From: Burkholderiales bacterium
Lineage (GTDB): Bacteria > Pseudomonadota > Gammaproteobacteria > Burkholderiales > Burkholderiaceae_C
NCBI GenBank assembly: GCA_028864885.1
Contig: JAGWLR010000014.1
Location: 1 to 49,144, forward strand
Direction: 5' to 3'
Length of the DNA: 49,144 nucleotides
Shown: piece by piece, positions 37,686 to 44,553 of the stretch
How the letters are laid out: each line of letters starts with the position of its first letter
How positions within the stretch are numbered: position 1 is the stretch's first letter
Program-made: the position numbers and the translations under genes
The notes under the pieces: model-generated
Seen by the model: only the letters and a program-made list of their open reading frames with translations
Database searches by the model: none
What the model was told of the DNA's origin: nothing

Positions 37686-38465
37686 ATGGCCACCATTCTT
37701 GTTGTTGACGACGAACTGGGCATCCGTGCCCTGCTGTCAGAAATCCTGAGCGACGAAGGACACACCGTCGAAGTCGCTGAAAACGCCGCCAAAGCTCGCC
37801 AGATGCGCGAGCTGTGCAAGCCTGATCTGGTCTTGCTCGACATCTGGATGCCCGATGTTGATGGCGTCACCTTGCTCAAGGAATGGGCTGCCAATGGTCA
37901 ACTGACCATGCCCGTGATCATGATGTCCGGGCACGGAACGATCGATACTGCGGTGGAAGCCACCAAGTTCGGTGCGCAAGCCTTCCTCGAAAAACCGATC
38001 ACCATGCAAAAGCTGCTGCGTGCGGTCGAGCAAGGCTTGACCAAACCAGCCCCTCGTGCCGCGCAGCCCACTCATGCTCATGTGCACATGGCCACGGTCA
38101 CGCCGATCACGGCTGCTCAGTCGTATAACAACCTCAGCGCAGCCAACATGGTGGCCACTCGCATCGAGTCCGCATCCACGCAAGGTAACGGCGCGATCAC
38201 CTACAGCGCAGTCACCAGCGCGGTGTCATCGCATGCTCATCATCCGCAAGGTCCCTCGCACGAGCAAAGCTTCGAGCTGGATCGCCCCCTGCGTGAAGCC
38301 CGCGATGATTTCGAACGCGCCTACTTCGAGTTCCACCTGGCCCGGGAAGGCGGCAGCATGACCCGCGTGGCAGAGAAGACCGGCCTGGAGCGCACCCACC
38401 TGTATCGCAAACTCAAACAATTGGGCGTCGATTTGGGCCGCAGTAAAAAAGCTGCTCTGAATTGA
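37686..38465 (+). CDS. ntrX: NtrX-like response regulator lacking the AAA+ domain
   Basis: A 259-residue regulator with an N-terminal receiver domain (1-120; phospho-acceptor D52 in LLDIWMPD, with the MSGHGT and FLEKPI switch motifs). A low-complexity His/Ala/Ser-rich linker covers about 125-200. The C-terminal Fis-type helix-turn-helix is MTRVAEKTGLERTHLYRKLKQLGVD. A classical NtrX is about 450 residues with a central AAA+ domain that contacts sigma-54; here that domain is absent without frameshift. It should therefore act as a plain DNA-binding regulator. Confidence 0.85.
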   Translation: MATILVVDDELGIRALLSEILSDEGHTVEVAENAAKARQMRELCKPDLVLLDIWMPDVDGVTLLKEWAANGQLTMPVIMMSGHGTIDTAVEATKFGAQAFLEKPITMQKLLRAVEQGLTKPAPRAAQPTHAHVHMATVTPITAAQSYNNLSAANMVATRIESASTQGNGAITYSAVTSAVSSHAHHPQGPSHEQSFELDRPLREARDDFERAYFEFHLAREGGSMTRVAEKTGLERTHLYRKLKQLGVDLGRSKKAALN

Positions 38466-38486
38466 TGTATACTCTTTTTCTCTGTT

Positions 38487-38509
38487 GATCGCGACCACAA
38501 ATCGCGATC
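38487..38509. repeat. Inverted repeat upstream of tRNA-Phe
   Basis: Perfect 8-bp arms GATCGCGA / TCGCGATC enclose 7 bases, ending 10 bases before the tRNA. A TATACT -10-like sequence lies at 38468-38473. The repeat may form a pre-tRNA leader hairpin or be an operator. Confidence 0.5.
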
Positions 38510-38519
38510 ACACAAAGAA

Positions 38520-38595
38520 GGCCTGGTAGCTCAGTTGGTAGAGCAGCGGATTGAAAATCCGCGTGTCGGTGGTTCGATTCCGCCCCAGGCCACCA
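38520..38595 (+). tRNA. tRNA-Phe (anticodon GAA)
   Basis: A 76-nt cloverleaf: acceptor GGCCTGG pairs with CCAGGCC, D-arm GCTC/GAGC, anticodon stem GCGGA/TCCGC with loop TTGAAAA (anticodon GAA at 38553-38555), T-arm GGTGG/CCGCC with TTCGATT. CCA is encoded. It follows the response regulator gene by 54 bases and marks the start of the accessory DNA. Confidence 0.97.
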
Positions 38596-38603
38596 AAATT
38601 CAG

Positions 38604-38634
38604 CGCCCAACTGTTCTCAGTTGGGCGTTTTCAT
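38604..38634 (+). terminator. Rho-independent terminator after tRNA-Phe
   Basis: The 10-bp perfect stem CGCCCAACTG / CAGTTGGGCG with a TTCT loop is followed by TTTTC, 8 bases after the tRNA. Confidence 0.85.
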
Positions 38635-38774
38635 TTGTGCTTCCCGCATGACACGCGGGGTTCCCGCACATTCTGCGTGTGCGACCAGGCTCCTGTGGTC
38701 TGGCAGGGACATCCCCGGTTGCCCTCCGTTCCGCCCTCTCTTCTCTCGAAATCGGCGCTAACTTCTTCGCCGTG

Positions 38775-38858
38775 GCACACCCACATGGCCTTTCGCGACC
38801 ATGATTTGTGCGCGTGCCATTGCCATTCGTTGTCCGGCTTGCTTGGAGCAGCAGTCCG
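38775..38858 (-). repeat. Diverged direct repeat, copy A (partner at 43432-43505)
   Basis: In minus-strand sense this sequence aligns with 43505-43432, strongest over the ~32 bases coding MARAQI(M/T)VA. It starts right after the stop of the frameshifted gene at 38859. An in-frame 22-codon reading (38826-38758, starting MAMARAQIMVAKGHVG) is all that is open here. Apart from this repeat and the tRNA terminator I see nothing else in 38596-38858. Confidence 0.5.
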
Positions 38859-39772
38859 TCACGCCAACACTGCCGCCGCGCAAGGCATGGAGTACAAGCC
38901 TGCGCGTTGCTGCGTGACGACGAGTGCTCCGTAGGCCGCCAGTCGAGCCTCGTGCTCTGGCTTGCCCTTGTCCTTCGACTTGATCTTGAACAGGTCAATC
39001 GGCTTGTCGCTCTTCTGGCCAGCGCGCTGCATGATCCGCTCTCCGTCCACCTCGACTCCCTTGAACGACCACAGCGACTCGAAGACCTTAGCCTGACCAT
39101 CGGTGAACCGGATCGGCGTGGCCTGCACGTCCGGCAGCGTCGCCCACTTGAAGTCCGCCGAGAATGGCCCGTTCACAGGTGCGGCCGGATCGGCCACTGC
39201 TGGCGCTGCAGACTGTGCCGAAGTGATGAACGAGATCCCGCCGCCATAGAACGTGAATCGTTCTTCCAGCGCCAGCCATTCCACTCCTGAGCCGAAGGGC
39301 GATCCACGAGTCGTGCGCGGCCTGGGAGTGATGACTCGGAGTTGCTACCCGCAACTCGGACACGATCCAGCAAGGTCGGCTCATGCAGCACTCTCGTCAG
39401 ATCTCGGGCCAGCACGACCGGAGATCTGCGGGTGTTACCGAGCCGCCAAGCACCATCGCCCAAGTCATCTACGTCGTCGCGACTCTCGATGTCGAGCGCG
39501 AGGCGCATTTTTTGCCGCAGCCAGTCTTCATCCAGGGCTAATGCCGCACCATCGATTGCCTCGACCGGCACCTGGCCACAATCCGGGCAACGGCAGATCC
39601 GACCGCCCCGGCCATCACTCCAGACCTGCGTCCGATGCTGCTGGCAGTGGGGGCAGAGCACAAAAGACTGATCCACCACTGTTGGCCTGATGGCTTTGCC
39701 GAGCACAGACAAAGCAGATACCTCGCGTGGCGACAGCGTGGCCCGCAGCACCGGCGTGCCGCCTGCGAACAT
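38859..39772 (-). pseudogene. Frameshifted gene of unknown function with a zinc-ribbon-like segment
   Basis: The minus strand encodes one protein-like sequence split between two frames. The first part (39772 to about 39340) has LCPHCQQHRTQVW followed by CRCPDCGQ, two CxxC pairs resembling a zinc ribbon, then LDEDWLRQKMRLALDI. The reading shifts near 39345 into LRVITPRPRTTRGSPFGSGVEWLALEERFTFYGGG. It ends with a charged domain (FTDGQAKVFESLW ... SDKPIDLFKIKSKDKGKPEHEARL). A TAG lies in the second frame just before the junction, so this is a true disruption unless there is a sequencing error. The 5' end abuts the jetD remnant and may also be cut. I do not recognise the family. Confidence 0.55.
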
Positions 39773-39773
39773 G

Positions 39774-40127
39774 CGCCTTGGCTATAACGTCGACGTGTTG
39801 GCCCGTTTCTCTTGGCTTGCCCGCGCAAAGTGCATTTACTGGGGTGATTTGGACACCCATGGATTTGCCATCCTGCATCGCGCCCGTTCATACATTCCAG
39901 CGTTGCAGTCCGTGCTCATGGACGAAGACACCTTGCTACAACACAAGACGCTGTGGGTGGATGAATCGGCGCAGCATCCGGCAACGGAACTGACACTCCT
40001 GACAGAGCAAGAGCAGCAACTCTATCGGGATCTCAAGCAGCAGCGCTGGGGGCAAAACGTTCGTTTGGAGCAGGAGCGGATCGACTGGGCTACCGCATGG
40101 AGCGTGTTGCAGCGGGCATTGGCCTAA
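39774..40127 (+). pseudogene. jetD: 3' remnant of Wadjet nuclease gene jetD
   Basis: The 118 codons match the C-terminal (DUF2220, TOPRIM-like) part of JetD, the topoisomerase VI A-like nuclease of the Wadjet anti-plasmid system. Recognisable parts are RLGYNVDVLARFSWL, the DxD-containing YWGDLDTHGFAILHRARS, SVLMDEDTLLQHKTLWVDE and LRLEQERIDW-like NVRLEQERIDWATAW at the end. Full JetD proteins are near 380-400 residues, so about two-thirds is missing. Homology stops at 39774, exactly where the opposite-strand pseudogene starts. No jetA, jetB or jetC is in the window, so the system is dead here. Confidence 0.75.
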
Positions 40128-40170
40128 AGCCACTGGCCCGCAGTGGTTGACTGCCGATGGCAGAACCTGA

Positions 40171-40680
40171 TCAGCGCAGCGCGTTCAGTACTTTTTCGGC
40201 TTCCGGCCAGGGCAGCCGTCGCTTGCCAGACTTCATTCGGTCAAGTGCCTTGAAGGCGTCGTCGACTGACTGAGGTTGGTTCTCGATCATGGCGCACAGC
40301 AGCCCGATGGTGCCCATGACGTTGACCTGCTCCTTGTTGGCAACAATCCGCAAATTGGCGTCGCCGGTCAGCAAAGTGCAAGTCTCTTGCTTTGCAAGCG
40401 CCAGTGCCAAGTAGTCGTTGTGACTGGGCTTGGGACCGTTTTTCGCGGGAAGCAGATGGTTGTGCTGGCCTGGCAACTGCTCGGCATACGCCACGAAATC
40501 GCCGTTGACCTCCATGACCTGCAAGCCCAGGTCTTCAAGGCCAGGGCTGCCCGGTTCAATTTCTTCGTAGTACAGCAGATCAGGGATGCCGAACTGCATC
40601 GGAAGCTGGAAGAGCGTCTCCATCAACGCTCCCGCTTCCATATCGATCAAGATGTTCGCATCACTGATGAGCAACCGCAT
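40171..40680 (-). CDS. PIN-domain protein, likely toxin ribonuclease
   Basis: A 169-residue protein with the acidic residues of a PIN nuclease: D7 in MRLLISDANILID, an Asp in SHNDYLALALAK, and another in LLTGDANLR. The C-terminal 45 residues extend past the core with a basic, proline-containing end (SGKRRLPWPEAEKVLNAL). Its start overlaps the end of the Xre-ImmA/IrrE gene by 20 bases, so they are translated together. That gene order (regulator first, PIN second) and overlap suggest a type II toxin-antitoxin-like pair. The target RNA is unknown. Confidence 0.75.
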   Translation of the reverse strand: MRLLISDANILIDMEAGALMETLFQLPMQFGIPDLLYYEEIEPGSPGLEDLGLQVMEVNGDFVAYAEQLPGQHNHLLPAKNGPKPSHNDYLALALAKQETCTLLTGDANLRIVANKEQVNVMGTIGLLCAMIENQPQSVDDAFKALDRMKSGKRRLPWPEAEKVLNALR

Positions 40681-41740
40681 CCGATGACTCCAGCTGGCGT
40701 TCTTTGTGGAAGCGCATCATCGGGATGCCCAGCAATTCCGCCGCCTTGCCTTCGGAAATGTATTGCTCGGCCAAGGCGCGGTACACCAATTGATCAAACA
40801 GTCGTGGATGCTCTTGCGGCAGTGGCTGGCCAGGCTCAGTCTTGCGCCAGCCCTTGGCCGAAAACCGCTTGAACATGGAGAGATGAGCCGCCTCGGTGAT
40901 CACGCCACACTGTTTGGCGCGCTGCAGCCATCCGGTCATCGACAGACCGAACTCGTGCTTAAGCACGTACAGCTCTTGCCATTCCAGCGCATGGCGTTGT
41001 GCCCCAAGCAACTGCAACACCGCGACACGCGGAGCCAGGAAGGCACCGGCGAACCGGTCGCAGGCTTTTTCTTCGTTGATGCCGTCAGCCAGTCGCCCTT
41101 CGAGCAGCAGGTGCCCCAGCTCATGCGCCAGGGTGAACCGCTGCCGATCACCGGGCCAGCGCTTGGAAACAGCCACGACCGGATACTCTCGGCCATCTTC
41201 GGTCCGTGCCTTGGCCGTCAAGCCAGAGAAGCCTGGGTTCTCTTCATCGACCACGATGACCAGCAAGCCAAGGCCTTCGAGGGTGTCGGTGAGGTCAGCA
41301 ATCGGATTCAGCCCCAACTGCCAAGCGTTGCGAACCGAATCCGAGAACGCATCGATCTCATCCAGCGAGGTGATGTGCTCGGGCAGATTCGCGGGCGGCG
41401 CAAAAGCCGGGAACGGCAGTTCGGGAAATGCCCCGAGCAACTCCACGCGCTTCTCCACCAACTCGACGACCTTGATCTTCAGCGCATCCTGCGCCGTCTT
41501 GCCAAAGGTCGAGAGCTTGCGGAACTCGGGCTGCAGCAGTTCAACCGTGTGCGTACGGAAGAAGTATTCGGTCCGGATGCCGCAGGCGCGGGCCAGCTTG
41601 AGTAGCTGAGTCGACGACGGCGTCAGCAGACCCTTCTCGTACTTCTGGATGGCGGTGTGAGAAACACCCACCTGTTCGCCCAACGCACCCAGGGTCAGAC
41701 CTGCCGCCAATCGTGCTTGACGAATGCGATCTGCAATCAT
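40661..41740 (-). CDS. Xre-family HTH regulator fused to ImmA/IrrE metallopeptidase
   Basis: A 359-residue protein with an N-terminal Xre helix-turn-helix (about 5-55; LGALGEQVGVSHTAIQKYEKG) and an ImmA/IrrE-type zinc peptidase domain. The zinc motif HELGH is at 206-210, with a downstream glutamate in ACDRFAGAFLAP. The last 100 residues are helical. AAGGAGG lies 4 bases before the ATG at 41740; a longer reading from 41776 is less likely. Such fusions act as antitoxins or as regulators relieved by proteolysis. A perfect 9-bp inverted repeat sits just upstream as a possible autoregulatory operator. Confidence 0.85.
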   Translation of the reverse strand: MIADRIRQARLAAGLTLGALGEQVGVSHTAIQKYEKGLLTPSSTQLLKLARACGIRTEYFFRTHTVELLQPEFRKLSTFGKTAQDALKIKVVELVEKRVELLGAFPELPFPAFAPPANLPEHITSLDEIDAFSDSVRNAWQLGLNPIADLTDTLEGLGLLVIVVDEENPGFSGLTAKARTEDGREYPVVAVSKRWPGDRQRFTLAHELGHLLLEGRLADGINEEKACDRFAGAFLAPRVAVLQLLGAQRHALEWQELYVLKHEFGLSMTGWLQRAKQCGVITEAAHLSMFKRFSAKGWRKTEPGQPLPQEHPRLFDQLVYRALAEQYISEGKAAELLGIPMMRFHKERQLESSDAVAHQ

Positions 41741-41757
41741 GGCGCCTCCTTGGGTTG

Positions 41758-41795
41758 GGTTTAAAACAACCGTCATCCTACCAAATTTTTAAACC
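41758..41795. promoter_or_regulatory. 9-bp inverted repeat upstream of the Xre-ImmA/IrrE gene
   Basis: GGTTTAAAA (41758-41766) and TTTTAAACC (41787-41795) are perfect inverted copies 20 bases apart in an AT-rich patch. They lie directly upstream of the strong ribosome binding site. The 29-bp centre-to-centre spacing fits two operator half-sites on nearly the same DNA face. Confidence 0.55.
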
Positions 41796-41829
41796 AAAGA
41801 GAAGCCCGCCCGTCTCGGCGACCGTGGCG

Positions 41830-42459
41830 TCAGTCGTGGGCGACTGCTTCCATGTAGGGGCGCATCACGGTGGCGACGCGGCAATCCTGAGCGTGGCGCC
41901 ACAGATCATCTGCAGACGCCTTGCGCGTCCTCCAGGCGTCTTTCAAGGCCTCCAGCGCCACATCCAGACCGATCTTGTTGCGATGTTTGAAGCAATCGAC
42001 CACGGTCCTGGCCGGGCTGTAGATCCGCGCCTTCACCCCGTTGCACAAGTGCTCCTCGACGCCTGCCAGATGAGCGCTACCGGCCATCTGAACCATCCGG
42101 ATCGGCGGATAGTCGATCCGGGGTGAGTGGCTGCCGCGTGGCATGGCGATCCAGACTTGACGCGGTAGTTGGGTGGTCAGCCCGTGAAACTGGAGTGCGG
42201 TGAGCAGGCAGAACACGGCTTGTGGCACCCTGGTGGCGACAAGGGCAAGGCTCTCAAATTCCGTCACCTGTGCGCCTGGCAGACGGTAAAGACCACGCCC
42301 GACCCGTTCCAGCAGTCCTGCGGCCGTCATGCGCGTCAGGATGACCCGGGGCGAGCCGATGGTGTCCAGGTCGCTGGCACGCAGCAGTCCTCTTTGGTTG
42401 GTCAGATCAAGGATGCGCTGGGTATGGGTCTCGGAGAGCATTGATGGAGTGTGTTCCAT
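41830..42459 (-). CDS. AbiEi-family antitoxin/transcriptional regulator, orphan
   Basis: A 209-residue protein resembling AbiEi-type antitoxins of type IV systems. It has an N-terminal winged-helix (ILDLTNQRGLLRASDLDTIG, then LTRMTAAGLLERVGRGLYRLPG). The C-terminal antitoxin domain has FCLLTALQFHGLTTQLP, VWIAMPRG and YSPARTVVDCFKHRNKIGLDVALEALKDAW. GGAG lies 6 bases before the ATG at 42459. Normally an AbiEii nucleotidyltransferase toxin gene follows; here the next gene is the unrelated Xre-ImmA/IrrE gene. So it is an orphan or works with the neighbours. Confidence 0.8.
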   Translation of the reverse strand: MEHTPSMLSETHTQRILDLTNQRGLLRASDLDTIGSPRVILTRMTAAGLLERVGRGLYRLPGAQVTEFESLALVATRVPQAVFCLLTALQFHGLTTQLPRQVWIAMPRGSHSPRIDYPPIRMVQMAGSAHLAGVEEHLCNGVKARIYSPARTVVDCFKHRNKIGLDVALEALKDAWRTRKASADDLWRHAQDCRVATVMRPYMEAVAHD

Positions 42460-42542
42460 TTGTTCTCCAGTCGCAATTAATCAACGAAATATCGGAACAT
42501 ATAACAACACACTTCGCCTCGGCCCGCCCCAACTACGGGGCA

Positions 42543-43085
42543 TCAGCATTCCCTTTCGCCGGGTACCGGCATGGGCGCATGCTGATGCATCTCCCAGAGG
42601 AAGAGTTCCTCGATGCTGAAGCGGATGACGTCACCGTTTGCGATCCGGTAGAACGGAATGCCGAGCCGCAGGCGTTCCTGATTCTGGTGAATCCAGTAAC
42701 CGGGCAAGCCAGTGATGTCGACCACATCCTTGGCGGAGTAGAAAACCCGATCACGGCGCTCAGGCCGTTTCTGCATCATCTGCTCGATGGCATCTTCACG
42801 TGCCGTGGGAGAGGATTCGGACAACTGGCGTCCGGTTGGGGATTTCCAAGTGACCCGAGCCTTGCGCTCGAAGGCCTCGACCTCCATCAGAAGATAACGG
42901 ATAGATCTGTTGAGGTGCCAGGCAGGCGGGCCGATTCCTTCCGAGCGCCACTTTTGCAGCGTCTTGGGTGAGAGATTCCATCGCGAGGACAACTGGGTTT
43001 CATCGAGGACCGGATACGTGATGACTGGCTCATCCGGTCTGGGCCCGACCCCGAGGACGTTGGCATCAACCTTGGGTTTCATCAC
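42543..43085 (-). CDS. Protein with two excisionase-like helix-turn-helix domains
   Basis: A 180-residue protein with two HTH_17/MerR-like units. The first is LDETQLSSRWNLSPKTLQKWRSEGIGPP...IRYLLMEVEAFE (about 30-75). The second is YSAKDVVDITGLPGYWIHQNQERLRLGIPFYR...VIRFSIEELFLWE (about 115-165). Its first unit is clearly a paralogue of the domain in the upstream gene. The two genes overlap by 20 bases. GGAGG lies 6 bases before the ATG at 43085. Such proteins are common in integrative elements as excisionase or transfer regulators. Confidence 0.65.
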   Translation of the reverse strand: MMKPKVDANVLGVGPRPDEPVITYPVLDETQLSSRWNLSPKTLQKWRSEGIGPPAWHLNRSIRYLLMEVEAFERKARVTWKSPTGRQLSESSPTAREDAIEQMMQKRPERRDRVFYSAKDVVDITGLPGYWIHQNQERLRLGIPFYRIANGDVIRFSIEELFLWEMHQHAPMPVPGEREC

Positions 43086-43548
43086 GCACCTCCGTCAGCG
43101 CGGCCTCGGCCGCTTCAAGACTGCCGTACTGGGCGATGAGTGCGAAGGCCTCGCTCAAGTAGTACCGCTTTGGTTCGGGGGCGGTGGGCGCGGGAGATTC
43201 GACAACGGGCTGCGCGTCGCATAAGGATGGCAACGGCGCTTCGTTGGACATGCCCTGACGGATCGCCTGCTCATAGGTGACGATCTCATCCACTGGATAG
43301 CGGACGGCCTTTGACAGCTTGATGTACGGCGGGCCGCGTTCTTCACTGCGCCAGCGTTGTAGGGTCTTGATGCTGACGTTCCACCGACGTGCGAGCTCCG
43401 TTTCGGTGAAGGCGGGTTCGGTTTGCATGGCATTTGCGACCGTGATTTGCGCGCGTGCCATAGCCACCAATTGCCTCAATCTGTTGCCTGAGCAGTCCCG
43501 GTATCCAAACACCGCGATAGCGCCATGTTTATTTCTGTATCTCGCCAA
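43066..43548 (-). CDS. Excisionase-like helix-turn-helix protein
   Basis: Up to 160 residues, with one HTH_17-type domain: FTETELARRWNVSIKTLQRWRSEERGPPYIKLSKAVRYPVDEIVTYE. A proline-rich linker and a C-terminal segment (YYLSEAFALIAQYGSLEAAEAALTE) follow. The start is uncertain: ATGs at 43548, 43461 and 43428 are all possible, and I see no strong ribosome binding site. The 5' part (coding MARAQITVA) is a diverged copy of the sequence at 38775-38858. It overlaps the next gene, a paralogue, by 20 bases. Confidence 0.6.
   Translation of the reverse strand: MARYRNKHGAIAVFGYRDCSGNRLRQLVAMARAQITVANAMQTEPAFTETELARRWNVSIKTLQRWRSEERGPPYIKLSKAVRYPVDEIVTYEQAIRQGMSNEAPLPSLCDAQPVVESPAPTAPEPKRYYLSEAFALIAQYGSLEAAEAALTEVRDETQG
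43432..43505 (-). repeat. Diverged direct repeat, copy B (partner at 38775-38858)
   Basis: Roughly three-quarters of bases match copy A over about 75 positions, in the same orientation. It overlaps the 5' end of the excisionase-like gene. Confidence 0.5.
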
Positions 43549-43557
43549 GGCGTTTAG

Positions 43558-44451
43558 TCATACGCGCATTTCACCCTGCACAGCATCCGCCGCCAGATCG
43601 ATGAAACCGCGCACCTTGGGTGTCAGGTAGCGCGCGCTGGCGAACACCGCATGCACAGGCACAGTGGGCAATGACCAGTCGCTGAGGATCGGGCGTAGCT
43701 GCCCACCCTGGACGGTGGGGGAGGCAACGATCAGCGGCAGTTGCGCAATGCCCAGACCCGCAATGGCAGCATCGCGCACGGCAAACACATTGTTCGCTTT
43801 CATCCGGGGTTGTAGCGTGACACGCTCCTGCAGGTCGCCCCTTGAGAGCATCCATGTAGCCTGATGGCTGCCACCGGCAAAGCTCAGGACATCGTGTGTC
43901 TCCAGTTCGGCGGGATGCTCGGGCGCCGCGCGCCGTGCCAGATAAGCCGGTGTAGCGAACAGGCCGTAGCGCAACTCACCCAGCTTGCGCGCTGTCAGGG
44001 TCGAGTCCACAAGGGGGCCCACGCGGATAGCCAGATCAAACCCCTCGTGCACGATATCGACGATGCGGCCGGTGAATTCGGCATCGACCCGCACTTGCGG
44101 ATAGCGCTCCAGATACGCAGCAATCCATCCACTCACCGCGATCATGCCGAACTCGACCCCGCAGGTGAGCTTGAGCACGCCACGCGGCTCGCCCTGGGCT
44201 TTTTGCACCGCACGCTGCGCATCTTCGACCGATGCCAGGATGCCCACGGCGCGCTCGAAAAATTCGCGCCCGATCTCCGTCAGCGAGAGCGACCGCGTCG
44301 TGCGTTCGAGCAGGCGTGCGCCCAGATCCTTTTCCAGCTGGGTGACCACCCGCGAGAGGTAGGCCTTTTGGGTGTGCAGCGCATCAGCGGCGCGGGTGAA
44401 GCTGCCGGTTTGCACCACTTTGACGAAGGCTTGTAGCGCCGTTATCTCCAT
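43558..44451 (-). CDS. LysR-family transcriptional regulator
   Basis: A 297-residue LysR regulator with the N-terminal winged helix-turn-helix (MEITALQAFVKVVQTGSFTRAADALHTQKAYLSRVVTQLE). The substrate-binding domain begins near residue 90 (GVLKLTCGVEFGMIAV). I chose the ATG at 44451; a TTG 18 bases further upstream is also in frame. It is divergent from the DJ-1/PfpI gene with about 100 bases between, the standard layout for a LysR regulator of the adjacent operon. The HTH has QKAYLSR where many relatives have QPAVSR-like residues. Confidence 0.9.
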   Translation of the reverse strand: MEITALQAFVKVVQTGSFTRAADALHTQKAYLSRVVTQLEKDLGARLLERTTRSLSLTEIGREFFERAVGILASVEDAQRAVQKAQGEPRGVLKLTCGVEFGMIAVSGWIAAYLERYPQVRVDAEFTGRIVDIVHEGFDLAIRVGPLVDSTLTARKLGELRYGLFATPAYLARRAAPEHPAELETHDVLSFAGGSHQATWMLSRGDLQERVTLQPRMKANNVFAVRDAAIAGLGIAQLPLIVASPTVQGGQLRPILSDWSLPTVPVHAVFASARYLTPKVRGFIDLAADAVQGEMRV

Positions 44452-44553
44452 TGTTATCTCAATTGGCAACAGACAGTCCCATTAGAAGGTATTTTTCTAT
44501 TCCACGGCAAGACTCAAACTCCAGTCCATCTTCAACACACCCTGGAGCCCCAG

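Noticed and set aside
38520-38595. tRNA-Phe as the integration site of the adjacent accessory block
   Set aside because: I looked for a second copy of its 3' end to the right and saw none, and the only integrase lies beside the tRNA-Val fragment. The block may still have used it in the past.
38600-39100. A 166-codon minus-strand open frame across the tRNA-Phe terminator region
   Set aside because: It overlaps a perfect terminator and the better-supported frames of the disrupted gene, and its composition is Arg/Ser-rich without motifs.
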